DNA of 61,635 nucleotides from Hyphomicrobiales bacterium (lineage in GTDB: Bacteria > Pseudomonadota > Alphaproteobacteria > Rhizobiales > Aestuariivirgaceae): assembly GCA_025359045.1 (NCBI GenBank), contig JANYHN010000035.1, positions 1 through 61,635 on the forward strand, read 5' to 3'. Positions 1 to 6,746 of the stretch are shown piece by piece (position 1 is the stretch's first letter; the number at the start of each line of letters is the position of its first letter). A model generated the notes under the pieces. The model was not told the DNA's origin, did no database searches, and was given only the letters and a program-made list of their open reading frames with translations. Position numbers and translations under genes: made by a program.

Positions 1-1
1 G

Positions 2-304
2 ACGGTCATTGGTCATTTTGTGCCAGACACGGATGGTTATGTCGGTTCCAGTCGCACATTGACGTTAAACGCCAAGCTGCGACTTGTAGCCATTGACAAC
101 AAGTCAAAAGAAGATGGGCCTGATTTTCGGATCATGTTCGGGGTGCAAGAGGTGGGCGCAGCCTAGAAAGCCAAGACCCATGAAGCCGAACCAAGGGATT
201 ATTTGAGTGCAATGATTGATGATCCGATGTTTCCGGAACCACTAAGGGGTGCCATGTTTGAGGACAACGGCAAGCTCTGTCTTGTGTGGCGCAGGAAGAC
301 ATGA
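2..304 (+). pseudogene. DUF736-family protein, 5'-truncated by window edge and interrupted by in-frame TAG
   Basis: The reading frame entering from the left edge translates to a stretch with the DUF736 pattern: a glycine- and serine-flanked TLTLNAKLRL strand, then DGPDFRI, then EVGAA. At 164-166 it meets TAG where the family normally has Trp (GAAW), and the same frame continues without a shift through EPRDYLSAMIDDP to a natural TGA at 302-304. DUF736 proteins are small proteins of unknown function, common on plasmids and integrative elements of Rhizobiales. The simplest reading is a TGG to TAG nonsense mutation in a decaying mobile-element gene. Amber read-through or a sequencing error are the alternatives. 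Confidence 0.75.
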
Positions 305-306
305 GT

Positions 307-735
307 TCAAAGTTTTGGCAGTGATACGATGGCTTGTTCCACGTGTTCCAAGGATTTGAGCAGGCGTATGCGGAAATCAGCCAGCATCTTGTTGGCGTCC
401 GGCTCGTCTCCGAGCATATCAGGTGAGACTGCATCGGCAACAAGTTGATCGAGGGCAACAGCTGTTGCGTGATTTGCTTGTTGAAATTCATCGTCGGATA
501 CAACGCTTACACTCCCATTAATGTTGATTGATGGCGTCACTTCATTGAGTTCCGATTTAAGATGTTGACCAATCTCATGCGCTATCGTCAATGAGAGTAA
601 GTTTTTTCCAGAAGGTGTCGCGACGTGGATGACAGCTTCACCAGTGTCAATGAGCTCGTTCTCTTGCGTGACAGCGACTTCAAGAGTGCAAGTAAATCGT
701 TGAGAATTGCGAGGTGCTTTCAATGAACGATCCAC
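307..735 (-). CDS. Hypothetical protein, 142 aa, island gene
   Basis: Open frame of 142 codons on the minus strand with a GTG start at 735; no convincing Shine-Dalgarno, so the start is uncertain. It is divergent from the XRE regulator at 790, and its stop lies 3 bp from the end of the DUF736 remnant. No membrane segment or signal peptide is evident. The composition is ordinary for a soluble protein, with a short AHEIGQH stretch that recalls a metal-binding helix but is not the HExxH zinc motif. I do not recognise the family. Position suggests an accessory gene possibly co-regulated with the XRE gene through the shared upstream region. Confidence 0.5.
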   Translation of the reverse strand: MDRSLKAPRNSQRFTCTLEVAVTQENELIDTGEAVIHVATPSGKNLLSLTIAHEIGQHLKSELNEVTPSININGSVSVVSDDEFQQANHATAVALDQLVADAVSPDMLGDEPDANKMLADFRIRLLKSLEHVEQAIVSLPKL

Positions 736-746
736 CCAGAATGTTT

Positions 747-784
747 GATTATCTGATTTTAAGATAATCTGGAATTCAGATTAT
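747..784. promoter_or_regulatory. Inverted repeat between divergent genes, candidate operator
   Basis: GATTATCT (747-754) and AGATAATC (762-769) form a perfect 8-bp inverted repeat with a 7-bp spacer, and a third partial half-site CAGATTAT follows at 777-784, just upstream of the XRE gene start. The position between a minus-strand gene and an XRE-type regulator fits an autoregulatory operator. This is inferred from symmetry and place only. Confidence 0.4.
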
Positions 785-789
785 TTCAA

Positions 790-1050
790 TTGTCCACTCG
801 AGATGAGGCGGGCAAATTGGGAAAAACACTCGGATCGGTACGTCATAAGGCTTTGGTTGATCTTATTGTCTCGAAGCGAGAAGCCGCAGGGCTGACCCAG
901 GCACAACTTGCAGAAAAACTTGATGAGTACCAGTCCTTCGTGGCTCGACTAGAAAGCGGCCAAAGACGCATTGATGTGATTGAATTCATCGAGATCGCAA
1001 GAGTTCTTGGTTTTGATTCTGTAAAGGCTTTGAAAAAGATAGCTCTCTGA
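790..1050 (+). CDS. Small XRE-family helix-turn-helix transcriptional regulator
   Basis: An 86-aa protein whose C-terminal 55 residues are a typical XRE/Cro-type HTH: REAAGLTQAQLAEKLDEYQSF then a recognition helix and ESGQRRIDVIEFIEIA. The start used is TTG at 790; no clear Shine-Dalgarno or better ATG is present, so the N-terminal 20 residues are uncertain. The gene is convergent with the fic gene (stop codons 5 bp apart). Proteins of this size usually bind short palindromes and repress their own promoter; the inverted repeat at 747-769 is a natural target. It could be an antitoxin-like partner of a neighbour, but that is speculation. Confidence 0.8.
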   Translation: MSTRDEAGKLGKTLGSVRHKALVDLIVSKREAAGLTQAQLAEKLDEYQSFVARLESGQRRIDVIEFIEIARVLGFDSVKALKKIAL

Positions 1051-1055
1051 CTTTC

Positions 1056-2162
1056 CTATTGATCATGCAAGACGTAGCTTGTGCTCCTACCTCCGCCAGC
1101 TTCTTTCTTGAGCACACCTCGCTCAACCAAATTGGTGATGTCGCGGAGTGCAGTGTCCGCTGAGCATTTTTCAATTTTGGCCCACTTCGACGTGTTTAGC
1201 TTTCCTTCGAAACGGTTAAAAAGTCGATTGATCATGTCGCGTTGGCGCTCATTGAAGTTTGCGGTGGAATGAGCCTCCCAGAACTTTGCCTTCTGTAACA
1301 CAGTCGCGAGCGTGATTTCTGCGCCGACAATGGCTCGGTCTAAGCAATTTAGAAACCAAAGCAACCAAGGTGTAACGTCTCCGCTTTCCTGCTTTTGGGT
1401 CGCTTCCAACATGTCGTAGTATGCGTCGCGCTCTTTGCGAATTTGCGAAGACATACTGTAGAAGCGCTGCGGACTTTGTTCAGCGCGTGCGAGCGACATA
1501 TCAGCAATAGCGCGTGCGATGCGGCCGTTGCCGTCATCAAAGGGGTGAATCGTTACGAACCAAACGTGCGCAAGACCAGCCTTGAGAACCGGTTCGATTT
1601 GCGTACTGGCGTTAAACCATTCAAGAAACCTGTTCATTTCCCCATCGAGGCGTGTGGCTTCAGGAGCTTGGTAGTGGACACGCTCTTTGCCAATGCGCCC
1701 GGAGACAACTTGCATCGGACCTCGTTCGTCGTTGCGCCAGGAGCCAACGGCGATGCGATGGATTCCACTGAAGCCGGTCGGGAAGAGGGACGCATGCCAG
1801 CCGAAAAGGCGCTCTGCGACGAGTGGCTTTTCATAGTTCTGAGTGGCGTCGAGCATCATCTCTACCACGCCTTCAACATTTCGGTCAGAGGGAGTCAGGG
1901 CGCCAATATCCATGCCAAGGCGACGTGCAATTGATGATCGCACCTGCATTTGATCCAAGATTTCGCCCTCGATTTCGCTAGATTTCAAAACATCTTGCGT
2001 AAGTGTTTGGAGCATTGCTTCATTGCGCAGTGAAAAACCAAGGCCTTCCATCCGCCCAATCAGCCTTCCCTGACGGTGTCTGACCGCTGCCAACGGATTG
2101 GCAAGTTTCTCTGAATCCCAGTGAAATTGGGGCCATTTTGATCTTTCGTGGTAGTAGCTCAT
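1056..2162 (-). CDS. Fic-family protein adenylyltransferase with N-terminal DUF4172-like region
   Basis: Fic enzymes transfer AMP (or another nucleotide moiety) from a nucleotide to a hydroxyl of a target protein. The core motif HPFDDGNGR is intact at residues 206-214, including the catalytic His and the phosphate-binding Asp, Gly and Arg. An N-terminal SSEIEG at residues 61-66 fits the inhibitory helix motif [S/T]xxxE[G/N], so it is probably a self-inhibited class II Fic protein. A C-terminal winged-helix-like region (around residues 310-368) is typical of this long form. I chose ATG 2162 because GGAG lies 7 nt upstream; an upstream ATG at 2177 sits inside a small hairpin. The role in the island (defence, toxin or housekeeping signalling) is not evident. 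Confidence 0.88.
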   Translation of the reverse strand: MSYYHERSKWPQFHWDSEKLANPLAAVRHRQGRLIGRMEGLGFSLRNEAMLQTLTQDVLKSSEIEGEILDQMQVRSSIARRLGMDIGALTPSDRNVEGVVEMMLDATQNYEKPLVAERLFGWHASLFPTGFSGIHRIAVGSWRNDERGPMQVVSGRIGKERVHYQAPEATRLDGEMNRFLEWFNASTQIEPVLKAGLAHVWFVTIHPFDDGNGRIARAIADMSLARAEQSPQRFYSMSSQIRKERDAYYDMLEATQKQESGDVTPWLLWFLNCLDRAIVGAEITLATVLQKAKFWEAHSTANFNERQRDMINRLFNRFEGKLNTSKWAKIEKCSADTALRDITNLVERGVLKKEAGGGRSTSYVLHDQ

Positions 2163-2171
2163 TACTATTCT

Positions 2172-2245
2172 CCGCATTTTATGCGGCGTTTATATCCATT
2201 TTTCACCGCATCGGCAAATATATTCCCCGCTTGGTTAGCGGTGAA
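2172..2245. promoter_or_regulatory. Two inverted repeats upstream of fic
   Basis: CCGCAT (2172-2177) and ATGCGG (2181-2186) form a tight hairpin overlapping the fic translation start region, and TTCACCGC (2202-2209) with GCGGTGAA (2238-2245) form a second, 8-bp inverted repeat with a 28-bp spacer. Both lie in the divergent region shared by fic and the QueC-like operon and could be regulator sites or an mRNA hairpin near the fic ribosome binding site. Function is inferred only from symmetry. Confidence 0.35.
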
Positions 2246-2271
2246 TATTAGGTGCATTTAGTACATATTGC

Positions 2272-2320
2272 TATATTTGACATTGTCAGATATATTATGA
2301 TATATTTTTGACATTGGAGA
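2272..2320 (+). promoter_or_regulatory. Candidate promoter and direct repeat ahead of the QueC-like operon
   Basis: The 10-mer TTTGACATTG occurs at 2276-2285 and again at 2307-2316, 31 bp apart, in very AT-rich sequence with alternating TATA steps (TATATTATGATATA, 2291-2304). TTGACA at 2277-2282 is a good -35 box and AT-rich hexamers lie 13 to 17 bp further on. GGAGA at 2316-2320, 6 nt before ATG 2327, is a good Shine-Dalgarno and fixes the start of the first gene. About three helical turns between the repeats would suit a repressor dimer pair. Confidence 0.45.
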
Positions 2321-2326
2321 ATCGCC

Positions 2327-2905
2327 ATGAGTGACGGTCCGCATAAAAGTTTAAATATGAAGTCCGGTTGGAAGAAAGTTGCTGAGCGAGCTGATCTTAC
2401 CGCATTTGAGCCCAAGCAAGTGTCCGACAAACTCATGTCTGCATTGCAAGACGATTGGGCAGAGGAGAGTTGCGATGAACTTGTAAGAGGGATCAAGGAA
2501 ATAATGGGCGATACGCGACAGGCATCACTGCTGGACGACAACAAAGCCGGAGAATTGGAATCTGCGCGTCGCGAACTCTCGGCGGGTCATGGCTTGAAAC
2601 GGCTTGTCTTGGATTCTGTCATTCAAGCTGTCGAAACCGGAGGAGATCGTAGCGATGCTTTGCAACAAGGCATTCAAAATGCGGTAACCGAACTTGCTGC
2701 GAGAGGTGCCCGACAAGTCGAGGAGCACTACATTCGCAAAAGCAATGAAGAGCGAGCGATAAACGTCCGTTCTCGACTCAATCAAGCGATAGAGCTCGCC
2801 CCAATTGCTGATTTTTCACGCCGTGCGGCGGGTCTTCGCTCTCTAGTTCCGTTAACCAAAGCCCAAAAACTACAAACCCTTGATGACGGAGTGAGTTTGC
2901 CATGA
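2327..2905 (+). CDS. Conserved hypothetical protein, first gene of QueC-like operon
   Basis: A 192-aa soluble, mainly helical protein, with no signal peptide, membrane segment or catalytic motif I recognise. It begins MSDGPHKSLNM followed by GWKKVAERAD; its centre is rich in acidic and alanine-containing helices, and it carries a basic patch around ARQVEEHYIRKSNEER. It overlaps the QueC-like gene by 4 bp (ATGA at 2902-2905), which implies translational coupling and a shared job. It may be the substrate, adaptor or sensor partner of the PP-loop enzyme. I cannot assign a function. The start is supported by GGAGA 6 nt upstream. Confidence 0.8.
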   Translation: MSDGPHKSLNMKSGWKKVAERADLTAFEPKQVSDKLMSALQDDWAEESCDELVRGIKEIMGDTRQASLLDDNKAGELESARRELSAGHGLKRLVLDSVIQAVETGGDRSDALQQGIQNAVTELAARGARQVEEHYIRKSNEERAINVRSRLNQAIELAPIADFSRRAAGLRSLVPLTKAQKLQTLDDGVSLP

Positions 2906-4278
2906 ACCGCGATGCGAAACTGCCCGAGATAAGGGTTGGCGTGATCGAAGCTAGTGGACGCGTCCGAAAAGGCTGGATGCCATGCGAGATTGACAAGAAT
3001 CTAAACTTTACCGCCGAAAATCTCGCCTCCTACTTCTATGCCGACTGGAAGCCCGAAATTTATGATGCGTTCTTGCTGGCAGCAGCAGTAGAGTTCTGCG
3101 ACAGAACTCATCGCCGCCCCGCATTAGGATGGAGTCGCGACATTACGTTGAGTCTTCCCGTACATGACCCATCCAAATGGAATCAACAAGACGTTCTGGA
3201 TGCGCTGCACCAAGCATTGGAATTTCTGACCGGAGATTGCTGGCACATCACTTTCACCCAACGGCAGAAAGCAGCCACCCGACCGCAGCAGGGTCTATTC
3301 AATCTGACGACGGGCGCAGTTGGTGTCATTCCTTTCAGTGAGGGACTAGACTCAAATGCGGTAGGGGCATTGCTTTCCAAAGAGTATGGAAAATCTCTCG
3401 TTCGAGTTCGTCTAGGCAAAAAGAGATGTGACCAGCCCGAGGACGAGCACGGTAAGAAAGAACCTTTTGCGGCTATCCCATACAATGTACGTCCAGGGGA
3501 GCATCGTTTCGTGGAATCCAGCGCACGAACGCGCGGGTTCAAATTTGCAATGCTGAGTGGACTAGCAGCTTACCTCGCTGAAGCAAAAAAAGTGTTTGTG
3601 CCAGAAAGCGGACAAGGTGCCCTGGGTCCATCCCTTGTAACAGTAGGACAGTCATACGAAGATTTTCGTAATCATCCTCGTTTCACGTTAAAAATGTCTG
3701 CCTTCCTGAAAGCACTCCTTAATCATGACGTGGTTTTCGAGTTTCCGCGCCTCTGGTACACCAAAGGAGAAACACTAACTGCCTACGCGGCGTTGAATGG
3801 TCTTACTCCCGAATGGGGCAAGATGCGGTCATGTTGGCAAGACAATAGGCAGGTTTCGATTGGCGGTCGCCGACGCCAATGCGGCATATGTGCTGCCTGC
3901 ATGCTCAGAAGGTTAAGTCTGCATGCTGCAAAAATTGATGATCCCAATCAAAACTATATATGGGAAAATCTCTCGGCCTCAACTTTCGAGGCGGGTGCTG
4001 CAGATAGTTTCAACAAAATAACCAAAATGCAATTCCAATATGCAGTTGCAGGAACCCTGCACCTTGACCATCTCTCCAGTCTATGGAGCACGCCAAATCA
4101 TGACTCTACAATGGATGCTCATAGCTATCAGCTATCAAAAGCATTAGGAGCTCCTCAACAGGAAACTAAAACAAAGCTCAGCAGATTGCTCACACAACAC
4201 AGAAATGAATGGACAGAATTTACTGACTCACTTGGGCCGCAATCGTTCGTCACGAAATGGCTTGGGAGTAAACGATGA
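2902..4278 (+). CDS. QueC-like PP-loop ATPase domain protein, 458 aa
   Basis: QueC makes 7-cyano-7-deazaguanine from 7-carboxy-7-deazaguanine with ATP and ammonia. Here a PP-loop SEGLDS (residues 146-151) corresponds to the SGGLDS of QueC, and a zinc site is formed by Cys311, Cys327, Cys330 and Cys333 (CGICAAC), as in QueC though with a longer spacing between the first two. QueC itself is about 230 aa; this protein has about 140 extra N-terminal and 120 extra C-terminal residues. No queD, queE, queF or tgt lies nearby, so queuosine synthesis is unlikely. QueC-like proteins of this larger size occur in anti-phage systems (Qat; type IV CBASS Cap9), where a nucleobase-to-protein conjugation role has been proposed. 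It overlaps both neighbours by 4 bp. Confidence 0.82.
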   Translation: MNRDAKLPEIRVGVIEASGRVRKGWMPCEIDKNLNFTAENLASYFYADWKPEIYDAFLLAAAVEFCDRTHRRPALGWSRDITLSLPVHDPSKWNQQDVLDALHQALEFLTGDCWHITFTQRQKAATRPQQGLFNLTTGAVGVIPFSEGLDSNAVGALLSKEYGKSLVRVRLGKKRCDQPEDEHGKKEPFAAIPYNVRPGEHRFVESSARTRGFKFAMLSGLAAYLAEAKKVFVPESGQGALGPSLVTVGQSYEDFRNHPRFTLKMSAFLKALLNHDVVFEFPRLWYTKGETLTAYAALNGLTPEWGKMRSCWQDNRQVSIGGRRRQCGICAACMLRRLSLHAAKIDDPNQNYIWENLSASTFEAGAADSFNKITKMQFQYAVAGTLHLDHLSSLWSTPNHDSTMDAHSYQLSKALGAPQQETKTKLSRLLTQHRNEWTEFTDSLGPQSFVTKWLGSKR

Positions 4279-5459
4279 CTAGTGCTTTAGAAAATTTGTC
4301 GCCGCTCGAAGTGGGTGAACGATTACGTAACGCTCGCGATACCGCAGGGTTCACGCAGGCTGCAGCAGCCGTTGCTGTGAATATTTCGCGCACCACGCTT
4401 GTCGCAATTGAACAAGGATTGCGGCCTGTCCGGCTGGGCGAACTGCGCGCTCTGGCTAAAATCTATAATACCTCAATCAATGAAATGCTTCGGAGTGAAG
4501 CCATCAATGTTGAACTCACTCCGAAATTTCGAAAACTGTTCCACAGTCAAAATGATCCAGTAGAATTAGCTGTGCGCAGTCTTTCAGATTTGGCGAAGGC
4601 TGAAATAGAACTTGAAGGCTTGTTGGGTGTTAAGCGTATCAGAAATTATCCACCAGAGCGGCCGATTTTATCTGGAGATGTGCGGGCGCAGGCAGAACAA
4701 GATGCGCTCGAGTTAAGACAGTGGTTGGGACTGGGTTCTAGCCCTATTACTGATTTAACCACAATTCTCGAGATGGAGATGGGCGTGCGCGTTTATGTCC
4801 GCCGACTGGACAGCCGAATTTCTGGTTTGTTTGCCTACGATGAAGTGTTGGGTGCGTGTATTATGTTAAACGCAGCCCATCCTAAGGTGCGACGATCACA
4901 GACCGCTGCTCATGAGCTGGGCCATCTTGTCTCTTCACGACGTGAAGCTGAAATTCTTGAGTCAGACCAAGTCGATAGCTCCCGCGAAGAGCGATACGCC
5001 ACAGCATTTGGAATTGCGTTCTTGATGCCTGTTAGAGCTGTGATGCAGAAATTCAAAGAGGTCACTTTAGGTGCTGACAAACTTACGCGGCGGCATGTCA
5101 TCGTGTTAGCTCATGCGTTTGGTGTTTCGCGTGAAGCGATAGTGCGTCGACTTGAGGAGTTGAAACTCACGAAGCCTGGTACTTGGGATTGGTTTGAAGC
5201 AAATGGCAAGATAACTGACGAGCAAGCCAGAGAAGTGTTGGGTGATCTCGTTGCGCCGGATACTCAAAAGGCTGATGCTGGCCGTCCGACGACTTTGCGA
5301 TTGGCGCTTATTGCAGGACAGGCTTGGCGACGTGAATTGTTAAGCGAAGGTCAGTTGATGCGCATGCTTCATGTTGATCGGGTCGAACTGCGCAAAATGC
5401 TTGATGACCTTGAGCTAGAGGAAGGGAGCGAAGCCGATGGGGCTCTCTTGTTTAGATGA
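4275..5459 (+). CDS. XRE helix-turn-helix / ImmA-IrrE family metallopeptidase fusion
   Basis: A 394-aa protein with an N-terminal XRE-type HTH (residues about 12-65) and a central ImmA/IrrE zinc peptidase domain with HELGH at 213-217 and a downstream glutamate (about 239) in REERYATAFGIAFLMP, the usual third ligand region. Such proteins often cleave a repressor when a stress or phage signal arrives, or serve as regulator/antitoxin to a neighbouring toxin. The ATG overlaps the QueC-like stop (ATGA), and its 3' end overlaps the PIN-like gene by 23 bp, so all four genes appear to be one transcript. The C-terminal 100 residues look like a helical region of unknown role that may contact the PIN-like protein. 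Confidence 0.88.
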   Translation: MTSALENLSPLEVGERLRNARDTAGFTQAAAAVAVNISRTTLVAIEQGLRPVRLGELRALAKIYNTSINEMLRSEAINVELTPKFRKLFHSQNDPVELAVRSLSDLAKAEIELEGLLGVKRIRNYPPERPILSGDVRAQAEQDALELRQWLGLGSSPITDLTTILEMEMGVRVYVRRLDSRISGLFAYDEVLGACIMLNAAHPKVRRSQTAAHELGHLVSSRREAEILESDQVDSSREERYATAFGIAFLMPVRAVMQKFKEVTLGADKLTRRHVIVLAHAFGVSREAIVRRLEELKLTKPGTWDWFEANGKITDEQAREVLGDLVAPDTQKADAGRPTTLRLALIAGQAWRRELLSEGQLMRMLHVDRVELRKMLDDLELEEGSEADGALLFR

Positions 5460-6069
5460 TTCCTCGGTTAAACTGGTTTTGGACACAAGTACGGCCGTCA
5501 ACCTTAACGCGACAGGCTGCGCAGATCTTATCCTTGGCGCTTTACCATTTGAAATCATTCTCACTGATGTAGTTTTTGGAGAATTGCAGGAGGATGCCAG
5601 AAACGGTCGCCGCGACGATGAATTGATCGAAGGGCTCGTGACTGCTGGACTTTGCAGGATTGCAAATATAGTTGAAACTGATGAACTTCTGTTTGGAGAT
5701 CTCGTAATAGGTCCTGGCACCGACACCCTTGATGATGGGGAGGCGTCTACAATTGCACATGCAGTCAATCAGAATGCTGTTGCTGTGCTGGATGAAAGGA
5801 AGGCTCGACGCATCTGCGCGGAGCGCTATGCGACCTTACGGATTGCCAGCACGGTTGACCTGTTGTGCCACAGTTCAGTTGCAAATGTGCTAGGGAGGAG
5901 TTCTCTAGCTGACGCAGTGTTTGCTTCACTTATGAATGCGCGAATGCGAGTGTTACCAGGCCATTGGGATTGGGTAATAGATTTGATTGGTTCTGAAAGA
6001 GCAAGGGTGTGCCTTAGCCTTCCTCAGCATGCACGGAACCAAATTCGGTCCGGCAGCCCTTTGGGATAA
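5437..6069 (+). CDS. PIN-like (DUF3368-type) nuclease domain protein
   Basis: A 210-aa protein with the acidic pattern of PIN-like RNases: Asp16 in LVLDTS, Glu49 in VVFGEL, Asp100/Glu102 in LDDGEA, and Asp119 in AVLDERKARRI. These are the expected metal-binding residues of the fold, and GEA plus DERKAR are typical of the DUF3368 subgroup. PIN enzymes cut RNA and often act as toxins. The gene starts inside the end of the XRE/ImmA-IrrE gene (23-bp overlap), the common layout of a coupled regulator-toxin pair. The last 60 residues are not part of the PIN core. A bidirectional terminator follows at 6293. Confidence 0.8.
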   Translation: MGLSCLDDSSVKLVLDTSTAVNLNATGCADLILGALPFEIILTDVVFGELQEDARNGRRDDELIEGLVTAGLCRIANIVETDELLFGDLVIGPGTDTLDDGEASTIAHAVNQNAVAVLDERKARRICAERYATLRIASTVDLLCHSSVANVLGRSSLADAVFASLMNARMRVLPGHWDWVIDLIGSERARVCLSLPQHARNQIRSGSPLG

Positions 6070-6292
6070 ATTTTGTATTTAGTCAGCTGGCTTCCTGAAA
6101 TTGGCTTTCGAATAATCTCCAAAAAATCGATTAAAAGCAAGCCTGATATCTTAGTGCTATCAATGATGATACTGCGCAATCGAATTTTAACTTAGCAAGT
6201 CAACCTTTCTGTGGATAACCCGCAATTTCTTTTCCAATTGTTACCCAGGTGTTACCCAGCGCGAATTTTCGAGCCGTCTGGTACAAAAGGAA

Positions 6293-6324
6293 AACCCGCT
6301 ATCTCATTGAGATAACGGGTTTTT
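6293..6324. terminator. Bidirectional rho-independent terminator
   Basis: The arms AACCCG-c-TATCTC and GAGATA-a-CGGGTT enclose a 3-nt loop, with T-runs on either strand (TTTTT at 6320-6324 on plus, AAAA at 6291-6294 on plus giving a minus-strand T-run). It can end both the QueC-like operon and the initiator tRNA transcript. Upstream, TTACCCAG is repeated at 6241-6248 and 6252-6259. I see no gene in 6070-6292. Confidence 0.7.
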
Positions 6325-6327
6325 ATT

Positions 6328-6404
<77 letters not shown>

Positions 6405-6574
6405 TTATGCGTTGGCGCGCTTCTAACAGCGTTGAAACGAATTGTGAACCCCTAATCCATGAAATTTGTGCATGGCTGCAAATTAAAATTTATTTTCCAT
6501 GTTTTGCGCGATGTGACCTGTTTTGGCACGCTTTGGGTCAGCCCAAAACAATCCGGTAAGGCTCTGTTAATGCA

Positions 6575-6741
6575 AATCTTTCCGCTGGAAAGGGATTGGA
6601 AACTTGTGCGCGCTAATGTGGCCCTCATGACACGCGTTAGTCCCCTGCGGGATGTGTCGAGGGCATTTCGGGATAATGTACTGCGTACCCGGATACCAGT
6701 TTGTAAGCGAAGGGCTCCCCTGTGGGAGCCCTTTGTTTTTT
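6575..6741 (+). ncRNA. Putative structured small RNA (6S-like rod possible)
   Basis: No protein gene is credible between the tRNA and the next CDS (6405-6746), yet the plus strand ends in a textbook terminator. The preceding sequence folds well: CTTTCCGCT near 6580 can pair with AGCGAAGGG near 6707-6715; GCCCT/AGGGC and GACAC/GTGTC form a long arm capped by TCCC-CTGC-GGGA; and ACTG-c-GTA pairs with TAC-CAGT in a side hairpin. A closing stem, a wide internal bubble and a long terminal arm over about 165 nt recall 6S RNA, but I cannot confirm the family. A TTTGGG-TCA-GCCCAAA hairpin lies further upstream near 6532. Confidence 0.4.
6711..6741 (+). terminator. Strong rho-independent terminator, plus strand
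   Basis: AGGGCTCCC (6711-6719) and GGGAGCCCT (6724-6732) form a perfect 9-bp stem with a CTGT loop, followed by TTGTTTTTT. The T-tract exists only on the plus strand, so it does not serve the minus-strand gene ending at 6747 and implies a plus-strand transcript arriving from 6405-6710. Confidence 0.85.
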
Positions 6742-6746
6742 GTGAG

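Noticed and set aside
2902..4278. Queuosine/preQ0 biosynthesis locus
   Set aside because: QueC-like motifs are present, but no queD, queE, queF, folE or tgt is nearby, and the protein is twice the size of QueC.
2327..6069. Qat or type IV CBASS system
   Set aside because: No ATPase or TatD-like nuclease (Qat), no CD-NTase or TGT-like gene (CBASS) in the operon.
6405..6575. Small proteins in the gap after tRNA-fMet
   Set aside because: Short frames overlap the tRNA or the terminator, lack ribosome sites and have atypical composition; a structured RNA explains the gap better.
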